Shown one piece after another: positions 1 to 10,354 of a stretch of 15,225 bases of DNA. A model generated the notes under the pieces. The model searched no databases. It saw only the letters and a list, made by a program, of their open reading frames with translations, and was not told the DNA's origin. A program made the position numbers and the translations under genes. The stretch's first letter is position 1; each line of letters begins with the position of its first letter. This stretch comes from Larix sibirica (taxonomy: Eukaryota > Streptophyta > Pinopsida > Pinales > Pinaceae), in contig NWUY0300042195.1 in NCBI GenBank assembly GCA_004151065.3, positions 11,595-26,819 of the forward strand, read 5' to 3'.

Positions 1-930
1 AATCCTTAAAAAATACCCTGATTCCAAGAGAGAGTTTTGGAGAGTGTGAGGGGTATGATTCTCAAGGGAGAAACAGAGCTTGAGAAATAAGAAAAATAGA
101 GGATTTGAAGATAGCTTGAAAAGGGCATGAATCCCAAGAATTTGAGGAGGCACACAAATCAAGAATGTGACAGTCATCAAGCATTATGTAGATCTACATT
201 TTTTTGGGCTATACAACACAGTAAATGTTGGTTTTTTAGTGAGAAATGAACACATAAATCGATGTTGCAGATTGGAACTTTTTCTAGGTGATTTATGGTA
301 TTAGTGTGACCATACAGTTGTATTGTACATTGCATTTATTTCTGGGCACAATTACCAAGGTTTGGCACAAGAATCAAAGCATATTTCTTGTACAACAGGC
401 CGTACACATGCCATATTGTTGCACAGTGAGAGATTGGCACACATTCTCAGGTGGTAGTTGTTGGTTGAGATAAGTACATGCATTATATTGATGACTGTAC
501 AAGTTGTAATCTCTTAAAAATTTTGAGTCTGCTCATAATAAAATTCTCCCTTGTGACTGGTTTTCCCCTTGTGGGTTTTTTCCAGGGTCTTTTGACCAAA
601 TATCTTGTGTCAAATGTGTTGAATGTGACTACTATTCAATGTTATTTTCCGCTGCTATATTTTTAGATTGCTTATCATTTAGTATTTATGCTTATAAAGT
701 ACAATTGGATGTGTTTGAGGTCAATGCATGATTATTGAAGTTTATTGGAGATAGAAATCAAAGTTTGTTAAGTGTTTGACTAAATGCCTAGCTGATTTTG
801 CTAGCTAAACTGTCAGTGTTTGATATATTTTCTGAACAAGATTGAGTTGGAGCCGGTTGTTGAAAACAAGTGGGGGGACTAAGATGAAGGATCCTCATCG
901 GAGTCAACATTATTTGTGAAAGGACCATTA
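1..930. other. Noncoding flank with Copia-style LTR-like stretch
   Basis: No coding region is convincing here; the short open frames lack recognisable content. The middle part reads like the R/U5 part of a plant Copia LTR on the plus strand. AATAAA lies at 537-542, followed by the pattern at 557-586 (CTGGTTTTCCCC, then a GGG-T-run ending in CCAGG) that is typical of Copia U5 regions. A possible LTR start is the TGTGACAG at about 168. A weak match to the usual initiator-Met primer-binding site follows near 841-856. I cannot find a second LTR, so the boundaries are guesses. Confidence 0.35.
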
Positions 931-973
931 CATTGGTAGATGATATCATCCATATAGTGTCCATGGTTGAGAG

Positions 974-2033
974 GGTTGTATTACATGATATTCAAGGAGC
1001 ACAAGAGTGTGTAATACCAAATCTCTTAACATTCAAGGTATTGGGCAAGAAACCTCAAATGGAAGCCCCGTTGCTCAAACAAACCTGGGAAGTAGTGCAT
1101 TGGATGGGGGAGCTTGAATATAGCACTTCCTAGAGATGATTTGTCTAATCGATATTTGGTGTACTCACTTGGACCTAGAACAACAATCCTCATGGGTCTC
1201 TAGGAGTTCTATCAAACACCCATTGGTGGGTTTGATGGGCTAGGTGAGATTGACAGGAAACACAAATTTGAAAAGAGTAGCATGGATCTTTGTATGTGGC
1301 TTGTTTCCCTAATTAAATGGGAAAATAGATACATATGAAGTGATCCTACTATAGGACTATGCCTAAGGCCTATCTAGGAAAAGATATGTAAATTTTAAGA
1401 CCTACGTCGAAATACTTCATTCATGAAGAGTGCAAGGCATATTTGGTTGGGGTAGTGGAAAAACATGGAAATCTAGCTACCCAATTCTTGAAATAGGTAG
1501 TAGTATATCCCTTTAATCTCATTGTATATGGGGAATTAGAAGATTTGTTTCTCCTCCATCTATAGCTCCTATAAGTGGAATCCCTGAAAAAACATTGTTC
1601 AACTGCAAGACGCAGTGATCTATCTTAATTTCGATTCCATGGGGTCTACCTGAAACCGAGTAAGGGATATCCTAAGGCCATGCATCAATGTTTGCATGCA
1701 AATTAAATTTTCAAGAGGATCCTCAAGTTCAACTAAGGATATAAATAATTATAGAATAAACAAGGTGTCTAGAAGAAGGCCATTGTAGCAGTTGGATTAA
1801 GCATGAGTAGATGTAGAGTCCAGAGATGGAGGGCGATGAAGGATGTGTGGGGAATGAATAGAAGATGAGGAAAATGATTCAAGGAGTTGATTCTAGAGAT
1901 GGAGGGCGATGAAGGTCATGTGGGGAATGAAGAGAATATGAAGAAAATGATTCAACGAGTAAATCTAGTTATAACTTAGAATTACTTACTACACATTCTT
2001 GCTAATTTATCTAAAGTAGACCAATCCAAAATT
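974..2033. repeat. Direct ~1 kb duplication, copy 1
   Basis: This 1,060-bp segment recurs at 2035-3020. The copies differ by five substitutions (1068 C/T, 1085 C/T, 1611 C/T, 1782 A/G, 1992 C/T), one A in an A-run near 1587-1592, and one 73-bp block present only here. The plus strand holds decayed coding-like stretches. One runs from about 933 to 1133. Another runs from about 1128 to 1340 with an internal TAG, and a third (about 1360-1560) lies in a shifted frame. I do not recognise the protein. It may be the internal region of the element whose LTR-like sequence lies just upstream. Confidence 0.9.
1822..1966. repeat. Two-unit 73-bp tandem repeat (copy 1 only)
   Basis: The units start at 1822 and 1895, each with AGAGATGGAGGGCGATGAAG. 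They are 73 and 72 bp long and differ at several positions. The second copy of the large duplication holds a single unit (about 2882-2953) identical to the second unit here but preceded by the left flank of the first. That is what unequal exchange between the two units would give. Confidence 0.85.
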
Positions 2034-2034
2034 N
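2034..2034. other. Single ambiguous base (N) at the duplication junction
   Basis: The only N in the window lies exactly between the end of duplication copy 1 and the start of copy 2. An assembly join or nominal gap is the simplest explanation, so sequence order across this point should not be trusted. Confidence 0.9.
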
Positions 2035-3020
2035 GGTTGTATTACATGATATTCAAGGAGCACAAGAGTGTGTAATACCAAATCTCTTAACATTCAAGGT
2101 ATTGGGCAAGAAACCTCAAATGGAAGCCTCGTTGCTCAAACAAACTTGGGAAGTAGTGCATTGGATGGGGGAGCTTGAATATAGCACTTCCTAGAGATGA
2201 TTTGTCTAATCGATATTTGGTGTACTCACTTGGACCTAGAACAACAATCCTCATGGGTCTCTAGGAGTTCTATCAAACACCCATTGGTGGGTTTGATGGG
2301 CTAGGTGAGATTGACAGGAAACACAAATTTGAAAAGAGTAGCATGGATCTTTGTATGTGGCTTGTTTCCCTAATTAAATGGGAAAATAGATACATATGAA
2401 GTGATCCTACTATAGGACTATGCCTAAGGCCTATCTAGGAAAAGATATGTAAATTTTAAGACCTACGTCGAAATACTTCATTCATGAAGAGTGCAAGGCA
2501 TATTTGGTTGGGGTAGTGGAAAAACATGGAAATCTAGCTACCCAATTCTTGAAATAGGTAGTAGTATATCCCTTTAATCTCATTGTATATGGGGAATTAG
2601 AAGATTTGTTTCTCCTCCATCTATAGCTCCTATAAGTGGAATCCCTGAAAAACATTGTTCAACTGCAAGATGCAGTGATCTATCTTAATTTCGATTCCAT
2701 GGGGTCTACCTGAAACCGAGTAAGGGATATCCTAAGGCCATGCATCAATGTTTGCATGCAAATTAAATTTTCAAGAGGATCCTCAAGTTCAACTAAGGAT
2801 ATAAATAATTATAGAATAAACAAGGTGTCTAGAAGAAGGCCGTTGTAGCAGTTGGATTAAGCATGAGTAGATGTAGAGTCCAGAGATGGAGGGCGATGAA
2901 GGTCATGTGGGGAATGAAGAGAATATGAAGAAAATGATTCAACGAGTAAATCTAGTTATAACTTAGAATTACTTACTATACATTCTTGCTAATTTATCTA
3001 AAGTAGACCAATCCAAAATT
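2035..3020. repeat. Direct ~1 kb duplication, copy 2
   Basis: This 986-bp copy matches 974-2033. It begins at the same base (GGTTGTATTACATG) and ends at the same CCAATCCAAAATT, after which unique sequence continues. Copy 2 has T where copy 1 has C at 2129, 2146, 2671 and 2979, and G for A at 2842. It carries one rather than two 73-bp units. The reading-frame remnants are the same as in copy 1. Confidence 0.9.
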
Positions 3021-3214
3021 TAGTAAACAATAACAAATAAATATTTAGTGACAAACTCTTGGACAAAATTGGATTCTCGGTATTAAAACCTTGATAAATT
3101 AAGCCTTAAAAAAACAGTATTTTCTAAAAGGCCACCCTTCCAAATCAGCCAATTTACTTATAATCCACTCTTTAAATAGAGTTCAAAAATTAGTTACAAT
3201 AACAACTATTTAAC

Positions 3215-6200
3215 TCAATCATTGGGAGAATATTGGTTGAGTTTACTATTTAACTCTTCTTCATACTTTCCCCACTTTTCAAATAATTCATTAGATAAAT
3301 TAAAATGAAGAGAAGTATGTTTCCTAAGTGGGGCACTCAAATCCGGTAACTGCACCATATACCTTCTGACATATTTTTTTGTCTTTCGTAAAGCACAATG
3401 AATTCTAGCTATTTTCTTAGATTCATCATAAATAAATCTTAAGATGCTCTTTGGTACCATGATAAATGTGTTGTAATTAATTTTTATGCTTTTCCTGTAA
3501 GACCTCAAATGAGTTGGCAACTTGTGCATCTTGAAGAAATATTTTTGGTGGCCCAAAAACTAGAAATTGACATTGGTTAATTGTATTTTCAAAAAAGCCT
3601 CATATTTTGATACAATTGAGCCATTCATCTAAATTACACTATGAAATCCTCTTACCATTCTTCCCCAATAGCTAACATCATGTTCAAATTCATGAATTTC
3701 ATCTTCATTCAAAATCCTTATGTTATGTGCTTCATTTTTCTTGTCATTTTAAGCTAGCTTGATGAAATTGATTTGTTCCTTTGGCGTTTCTTGCAATTAT
3801 TTCCACCTCAAGTTTTCTTTTTACATTATATAAAGTTGTAAATTGTATTCTTGCAACTTAAAAGGTTGGATATAAACATATTTTACAATTTGAAAATTAG
3901 ACTATGTTCCCTCCAAAGCATATTCCAAATATTTAGAGTATTGGACTTGATTCTCCAGTAAAGCAATCATTTTCTGCATCTTATTCACATCCACATTTTT
4001 TGTTTGAGACTTATAAATTACATCGTGTGTCATAGCTAGTCTAGCATTTAATAAATCTTAATTTTGTGTGCTTCTGGTGTCCATAATTTTCTCCTCTATG
4101 GCATAGATGATGAATTTGTTGACATCAATCTTCCTTTTTCTTTATACTTGTTTCACAATGGTATTTTGTCTTTTGTTGTAGGAAATAAGTTCTAAATCTA
4201 CTACATCATCTACAATCTTTGGAATTTTCTAATTACCCCAAAAAAGGATTTTTTCCATATTACTAGGGGTAATGACTTATCTATTCATTATATCTTTCCT
4301 TTATCACTTTCTAAAGTTATTTTAATAGGAGTGCTCTGTGTGTGTTGATCAATGTTTTCAATAACATCTAGACTTTCTTATTGAGAATTTTCAATGTTAT
4401 GTTTATCCTCTTGCTCGGTCCTCTTTTATAATTCTTTATTCTATTTTTATTCTTCTTCTAATTTCATCTTTTTAGCTTCTTTCTCCTCTGGTCTCTTATA
4501 TGCTTCTATCAAATCTTCATGTTTCAATCTCTCTGCCTCATCTCTTTGTTTCTATGTCTATTCTTCCCTTCTTTTCCTATTAGATTATTTATCATGCTTC
4601 ACTTTGTATTCTTTGATAGCATTTTTTTTTGCTTGAACTTCTTTCAACTTTCATCCCCATTCAACCTCCTTTATTTTTTATGTTTTTGCTTCAATTATTC
4701 ATTCCTAGATTTAAAATATTGAGCCATTTTCTTTTTTTCCCTTCCAATCATCGGGTTTCTTTCTGAGCATAATCTCATCCCATGATCCAACATTTTCATA
4801 ATTCTTTTGATTTTCCCACTCTTCATGTGAATACATACAAACTAATCCAACTACATCGTAGTGTTTAACCACCAACCCTTGTCGATCATGTCTTTCGAAT
4901 TTTATCTAAGAAATATATATTCCAACATTAGATTTGCTTCTTGCTTATTAGTTATGGAACTTTTCATACCATAATGCCCAATATAAATATTATATGGGAT
5001 TTAAAAAATCATTTTCCTTCTTGAGTCTTGCACTAAGCTCATGCAAAATTGATTTATATGCAATCTCATAAACTTCGTTGTTAGGGACATTTTGGCAATA
5101 TATGATGAGAGATTGTTACTCAAATATCATGATATAGGTATCTTCTTCAAAGTAACAACTCCATATACTTCTTAACATAGTTTTGGCTTCATATGTTAGG
5201 CTTTTCGCTTGAACACTCTTAGCTTAAAATCAATTGATATAAATGAGGAATGCAGTGATCACAAATCAAATCATAATTTCTCTTCTACTTGTTTTCTCAA
5301 ATATTTTGGAAATAAACACAAATAGGGATATAGGACATACTCCATAGCCTAACCTAGGAAAATGATCATTTGCACAAACTATATCCAATAGATATGATGC
5401 CATGTAAAATATTGATAGTGTTTCAATATTCTCATATTGAGCATTTTCTATGGATCTTTGTAAATCTAGAGACAATATACTAGCCCAATTGAACACCAAT
5501 CCTAATAAAATAATAGTGTAAACAATTGGTACTCGAGCATCTTTAAAATGGACACAATCCTTTTATCCATACAATCTACACATCATTTCCATGTCATAGA
5601 TATAAGGGAATCTAAGATTTGTAATCAAGTATAAACCATCACTTTTGGACATAGAGTTTTTCTCCTCGGTCCACCAATCAACAAGGATCTTTTTTACATC
5701 ATCATTTTGCTTATGAAATTGCTCTACCCAATCACTAATTAGAAGCACATGAGGTTGATGAAACTTATAATATATTTACAGCTCCATAATTTGAAATGAT
5801 GCAATATATGTGCCTTCATCGTTATGAACATACTCGGCTTGTGGATTAGCATGTTGTATAATTCACTCGAGAAATTTGCAGGAGGAAAACCAAGAGTTCT
5901 AGTAGAAACATTATGCAAATTAGATTTTTCGATATTATGAAAAAATAGAGTCATCAATGATCCTCATGGATGGATCATTAGGAGGAAAAATATTAGGATA
6001 CTCTTCGTCTTTAAACCTTCTAAAAATTTATCCCCGAGAAGGAAAACTAATTTGAGGTCCAATGAAATCTTTAGTGCCGTTCATTTATGGTTTCATAGAT
6101 TTAATGTTAGGATTGGAAAACTGAATAACAAGGTCATCGACATCTCCCATCTCTTTTGTATCATTGTCTGATACTTCAATAATTTCAATCATTTTCCTCT

Positions 6201-6340
6201 TTGCTTTCGCAAAAGGATTCAAGGTTCTAGTAACAGGTCTTCATGGGGGCATATTTATGACTAAAACCTCAATAATATTATGTAAATCAACAACTCGTTT
6301 GTTTTACCAATTTGGAAATAACACTATAAAACTAATTCAA
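3215..6340 (-). pseudogene. Broken ~1,000-codon ORF, large coiled-coil protein of unknown family
   Basis: Read on the minus strand, a protein frame can be followed from about 6340 to the TGA at 3215. One frame holds from 6340 to about 4235, with short excursions near 5910-5855 and 4740. After a slip at a T/G run near 4235, a second frame holds to the end. The order is: a basic Pro/Arg-rich N-terminus (about 6290-6180); a globular region (about 5990-4750, with SDWVEQFHKQNDDVKK, FNWASILSLDLQRSIENAQ and HYDVVGLVCMYSHEEWENQ); a Lys/Glu-rich probable coiled coil (about 4650-4390); a second helical stretch (MQKMIALLENQVQYSKYLEY); and a basic C-terminal domain (3556-3215). Many in-frame stops are TAA or TAG where Gln would fit, for example three within eight codons at 4449-4426. 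I do not recognise the family. A gag-like retroelement protein is possible, but no zinc knuckle, protease or polymerase motif is visible. About 190 bp of AT-rich sequence with no feature separates it from the duplication. Confidence 0.6.
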
Positions 6341-7142
6341 ATTTTGAAAAACTATGTTTTGCTTTGTTTCTTAAAAAAATGCCAGGTGTTATCACTTGAG
6401 ACTGCATAAGTGGTTAGATTTTTTGACCCTTTGTATGATGGTTAAACACCATACATACTCAAATCACATAAGTAGAATAGAAGGCGATAGTCAAATGTCT
6501 TGATCATCCTTCAATTGAGGGTCAAGCGTGAGTCTCTATGCTTCCCATTATGTGTTTTCCTACCACCACAGCTCTAGGCTCAAAAAAGATAATATTAAAG
6601 GCATTGCAAAAATATTCAAAGTTTTGTAGCGTCAGAGCGCATTTTTGAACTACGGCTGCTGTAAAAGTATTCAAACTTTTGTAGCGCCAGAGTGCATTTT
6701 TGAACTAGGGCCTCTACAAAATTATTCAAAGTTTTGTAGCACCAGAGCACATTTTTGAACTAGGGCTGCTGCAAAAGTACTGAAGGTTTCACAGCAAAAG
6801 GACGTTCGAATGATGGTCGTTGCAGGAGTTCATAAAGCACAGATATTTAGTTGGTAAACACGTCAGCCGCAATTAAGTCATATCACATCGTCTAGCCTTC
6901 ATTCCCAACCGAAAATCATGATGGTACCTGATCATATCTATCAGTCTGCATCTCCCCCAACATGATGATTCCAGGTCATACTGACAGTTTACTTTCCCAA
7001 AAAAGAAAAGAATGCAATAGGACCCCTCCATACCCTCTGTAATCATTCCATTTTCACCTCCACTTGCCTAGTGCCAGTTGTATTGCCTCTACCAGTTAAA
7101 GCAGGTGTTAGGAGAAGAAGCAGTTCAAAAGAGGAAAGAAAC
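6341..7142. other. Noncoding interval between two broken genes, containing repeat array 1
   Basis: No reading frame here is convincing. The stretch holds the palindromic array at 6601-6795. The remainder, 6800-7142, could be the 5' leader of the gag-like gene that follows, but I see no clear TATA box, LTR end or primer-binding site in it. Confidence 0.5.
6601..6795. repeat. Palindromic 55-bp tandem array 1
   Basis: TATTCAAA recurs at 6613, 6668 and 6723, and a diverged fourth unit starts at 6778, giving a strict 55-bp period. Each unit has a left arm like GCTGCAAAAGT, a short spacer and a right arm TTTTGTAGC. The clearest inverted repeats are CTACAAAA (6714-6721) with TTTTGTAG (6732-6739), perfect over 8 bp, and 6658-6668 with 6675-6685, 9 of 11 paired with a 6-nt loop. 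Between palindromes lies a conserved GCGCATTTTTGAACTA-like block. The same unit occurs in diverged form at 9050-9325. Confidence 0.85.
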
Positions 7143-8903
7143 ATGGTAGAATTCAGTAAAAGGAAGAAGAAAACATTTGAAAGTTCAGGCACATGGGGAA
7201 GTAGACTAGGTGTCAAATCTAGCTATCACAGAGACGAACAGTGGTATAAAGCCAGCAGTTGGAAAGAAGAAATGTAAGAAGGGTGGGGCCCTAGTGCGTT
7301 TCGAACCCTGGGGTGCAAAATGGCTAGACACACACCCTATAGCTCGAAACTTCTTCCGACGTGTAGGTTGTTTAAGGTTCTGTGAAAATATGAAAGGATA
7401 TCACAAACAAGTGGCCTGAGAATTTGTGATGAATTATGAAGGTAGTAAAACCAAGGTCGGACCCCTCAAGTTTGAAGTTACGACGGACTCTATAGCAACC
7501 GCGACTAAGATACCCAGGAAGGGGGAAGAATGGTTCAAGGTGACTAGGTTTCAAATGACAGCATGCAATCACTTCCTGAAGAATGAACACAGGAGTGCCA
7601 ATTTGAAAAATGGGGTGCCCAAGACCTAGCTAACTAAGCCATATGAGGATCTATTGTATGTTATTCACAAATTATTTACATGTGAAGGAAGGTTCGACAC
7701 GGCTCATCGGTACCATTTCATGTTGTTGCTCCATTTTACATGAAAACAACCTTTGTATATGCCATTTTATCTATACATAAGCTTGGGTAAAATGGTAGAC
7801 AAGGCACAATCAAAAGGCCAGAAGATTAACCAATATATTTTTCATTTCGGTGTCATAAAGTTGTTGGTGCTGGAGGAATTGAGGAAAATAGGTAGGGAAT
7901 GGAACGATTTCCTCCTTTTGGTCATGTTTGATCCCAAAGTTGAACGGTCTCCATCAATAAAGAAGGATATGCCTCACAGAGGGAAGAGGAAGGCGATAGA
8001 AAGGGAAACACCAATCCAGGAAGAAGAAAGGCCAACCAAGGTTGCTAAAATCCCGGCCTCCCAGGATAAAAGGGAAAGCTTAAAGGGAAAAAGACTGGAA
8101 TTTCGGACATCGATGAAGTACATGCCCAAAATAAAGAGAGGCCCTTCAAGTCAGATAAAGAACTAGGTCCGCAAAATAATAAAGAAAAACTAAACAGAAA
8201 GGGCGAGAATTAGAAATAGAGGGTAAAACACCCACCCAAACTACAGAAAGGAAAGTCAAGGTGACAAGAGAGCGAGGCACACGGAATAAGGAAGACAATG
8301 TCCAAAAAGGAGAAAATCCAGTTGAAGCTACAAAGCATCCAAACATCCATAAAGAAAGAGAAATTCCTAGAAAACCATGGACTAGAGCGTCGACAAAGGG
8401 GGGACTTCCCGAGATAAAAGAAACTTTTGCAGTTGCTTCACTCACCCCACCTATGGATCCCCCCGTATCTCCCATCTGGTTAAATGAAGAAGAACCCCAT
8501 GAAACTCATCTCCCTCATCCTAGGAATGACGCAGAGGCTGAATTTGAACGATTGAACATGCAGTTGAAGGGAGATAGCAGAAGATACAGTTGAAGGGAGA
8601 TAGCAGAAGATACAGGAGTGAGTTAACAAAAGAGTTGTAGGGAACATGCAGTTGAAGGGAGATAGCATAAGATACAGGAGTGAGTTAACAAAAGAGTTGT
8701 AAAGAGTAGAGGCCACCCTATATGAAACCAAGAGAAGACTGAAAAGGTGGCTCCCCCTTAGGATTCAAGTGAAAAACCTATAGAGAAGGAATGAATTTCT
8801 ATAGGCAAGAAACAGAGAGCTCAGAGAGAAGTTGCAGTGCTTAAAAGCAAGGAGATCAGAAAGGAACCTGGGGCTCCTTGCTGAAGCAGCTTTGCAGATG
8901 TAA
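7143..8903 (+). pseudogene. Broken gag-like gene with C-terminal coiled coil
   Basis: The likely start is ATG 7143, giving a basic N-terminus (MVEFSKRKKKTFESSGTWG). One frameshift near 7205 is needed to enter the main frame, which runs to 8166 through stops at 7417 (TGA), 7627 (TAG) and 7741 (TGA). This part holds a globular domain (about 7290-7940) with RFEPWGAKWLDTHPIARNFF, YHFMLLLHF, PFYLYISLGKM and FHFGVIKLLVLEELRKI. A Lys/Glu/Arg/Pro-rich disordered stretch follows (7940-8500, frame slip after 8166). A heptad-like coiled coil (about 8540-8900) ends at TAA 8901. In the coil the remaining stops are TAA or TAG where Gln fits. The layout resembles the plant transposon-associated gag-like proteins (Pfam 'putative plant transposon protein' type), but that is a fold-level impression. 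No protease or polymerase follows, and palindromic arrays lie on both sides. Confidence 0.6.
8561..8710. repeat. Nested 26-bp and 62-bp tandem duplications in the coiled-coil region
   Basis: CAGTTGAAGGGAGATAGCA starts at 8561, 8587 and 8649, giving steps of 26 and 62 bp. The 62-bp unit also contains GAGTGAGTTAACAAAAGAGT. The 88-bp total is not a multiple of three, so the duplications shift the frame of the gag-like gene and create its apparent stop near 8591. Confidence 0.9.
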
Positions 8904-9049
8904 TGACGCCACCCATACTTCCTCGACCACGTTTTTGTCATAGAGCATGTAGTCATAGAAAGAAATAGCTCATGTACAACTATAAAGGTTCCAGACCTTA
9001 GAAAAAGATAGATGGAAAATTCTTACTTCCCCCAACGGTATTTTAAAAG

Positions 9050-9325
9050 GTTACAATATGAAGCCTCTAGGTTCAACATTTTCCACAACTTTCGCAGCGA
9101 TAGAATTTTTGAGCAAAAAGGACCTTGCAAAAGTTTGATACTTTTGTAGCATACAAAATTAAAGCAAGGGAAGATCGTGTAAAATTCTAGAAACAAAACT
9201 TTTGTAGCTCCATGTACAAAAACAAGGAAGGTCCTTGTGAAAGTTCTGAAAGTGAGACCTTTTTTGCAACATGTGTGCGAAACAATACTCAGTCGTGTAA
9301 GAGTTTGGGACTCCACTTGCAAGTG
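9050..9325. repeat. Palindromic repeat array 2, diverged relative of array 1
   Basis: About four imperfect units have right-arm ends at 9098 (CGCAGC), 9150 (TTTTGTAGC), 9208 (TTTTGTAGC) and 9270 (TTTTTTGCAAC), a spacing of 52, 58 and 62 bp. The 9091-9150 unit aligns with the 55-bp unit of array 1, including the ATTTTTGA block and the GCAAAAGT / ACTTTTGTAGC arms. AAAAGT at 9129-9134 pairs with ACTTTT at 9140-9145. Open frames on the minus strand across this array are by-products of the repeat. The short stretch 8904-9049 before it shows nothing further. Confidence 0.7.
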
Positions 9326-10304
9326 CTAATTACGGGAATCATAGGGATTGGACACAACCACACCCCCACTTGAATACTATCATATCTGTAGCATCCAACA
9401 AATACATGGGAAAGGGATTCACCAGTTTCTTCGCTCGAACTACCAGTTAAACCACCAATTGTCCGTAAGAAGTAGACTTCAACTCAAAGTTGTATGCATG
9501 GCGAAATTATGAGCCATTTTTTCTATTTTCAATTTTTTACGTAAAAGTTTTAGGGTTTTAGATACATGGACGATGTAAGCCTATATAAGGCATTTTTTAG
9601 TGTTTTAAGGGTTGGAACTCGGGAGATAAGAAGATTTTCTTTGGCACTTGTAATCAAGTTTCTATTTCGATATTAATGAAAAATACCTTGTGATTTGGCA
9701 GAGATTCCTGTGATGGTTGTTTTGATGTTTGTGTTTCTTGTGTATGTCTCTTTATCTACGTACTATCATTTAATGTTTTCTTCATTTGGTGTTTAAATCA
9801 AGAGTAAATGGACCAGAATTCACCCTCTGTTTGGTGCTCCGGATCCATATGATTAAGCATTTCACCATTCCTCTGAAGTTACAGTTTAGAATTCATCTCA
9901 AATTGGATGCTCTATTGTGTAATGGATTATGTTCTCTTTTCTACTATCACCACCAATAGCTCTTTGACATGAAAAATCACCATTTACCTTGCCTTTTCCT
10001 TCTAAATCATTGTCTCATCAGTCATTTGTGACTATAAGAAACCTGAAAGTTGACTCCATTTCCCTATGGACTTTCTCCTAAATCTTACCATTTGAAAAAA
10101 TCCAAAAATCCCTAATCACTCTACCTAAGATATAGCCATTGTTGTTGATTGCATGACCAACCATCAGAGTGATAATTAAGAGCTGAGTTATAGCTAGAGA
10201 GATCCCTCTCTGACATGGGAGGGATAGCTTCTGAGTCCAAAGTTGTTTTGTGGTTACCTCTAGGCTTTCCTTATACAACCAGGGAATATGTTAGAGTGAT
10301 AACA
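9326..10304 (+). repeat. LTR-like region ahead of the Gypsy element
   Basis: No coding frame is visible. The stretch has a TATA box (9582-9589) and an AATGAA poly(A)-type signal about 90 bp downstream (9675-9680), the spacing seen across an LTR R region. It ends with ...AACA at 10301-10304, directly before the Gypsy primer-binding site, so at least its right end should be a 5' LTR. It could be one long LTR (about 975 bp) or a shorter Gypsy LTR abutting the LTR of the upstream gag-like element. No second copy is available to decide. A small ATCCCTC/GAGGGAT hairpin lies at 10202-10225. Confidence 0.5.
9582..9589 (+). promoter_or_regulatory. TATA box of an LTR promoter
   Basis: TATATAAG, preceded by GCC and followed by GC, fits the plant TATA consensus. 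Transcription would start about 30 bp downstream, near 9615. The AATGAA signal at 9675 supports an LTR rather than a host promoter. Confidence 0.55.
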
Positions 10305-10307
10305 TCT

Positions 10308-10325
10308 TAACACCATTGTCGGGGA
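10308..10325 (+). other. Degraded Ty3/Gypsy primer-binding site (tRNA-Asp type)
   Basis: TAACACCATTGTCGGGGA aligns without gaps to the usual plant Gypsy site TGGCGCCGTTGTCGGGGA. The four differences are all G to A. It lies three bases after the probable LTR end (ACA at 10302-10304) and 30 bp before the gag start, as expected for the primer site of minus-strand synthesis. With these changes, pairing at the tRNA 3' end would be poor. Confidence 0.7.
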
Positions 10326-10354
10326 ACGACAGATCTCATCTACCCTGGGAAAGA

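Noticed and set aside
4394-4722. Ser/Phe/Leu-rich open frames on the plus strand, resembling membrane proteins
   Set aside because: They are the complement of the Lys/Glu-rich coiled-coil segment of the minus-strand gene. GAA/AAG codons read in reverse give TTC/CTT.
6164-6409. 81-codon plus-strand open frame with a hydrophobic start
   Set aside because: It is antisense to the N-terminal region of the large minus-strand pseudogene.
9023-9322. 99-codon minus-strand open frame with several Cys
   Set aside because: It lies wholly on the palindromic repeat array and has no family-like content.
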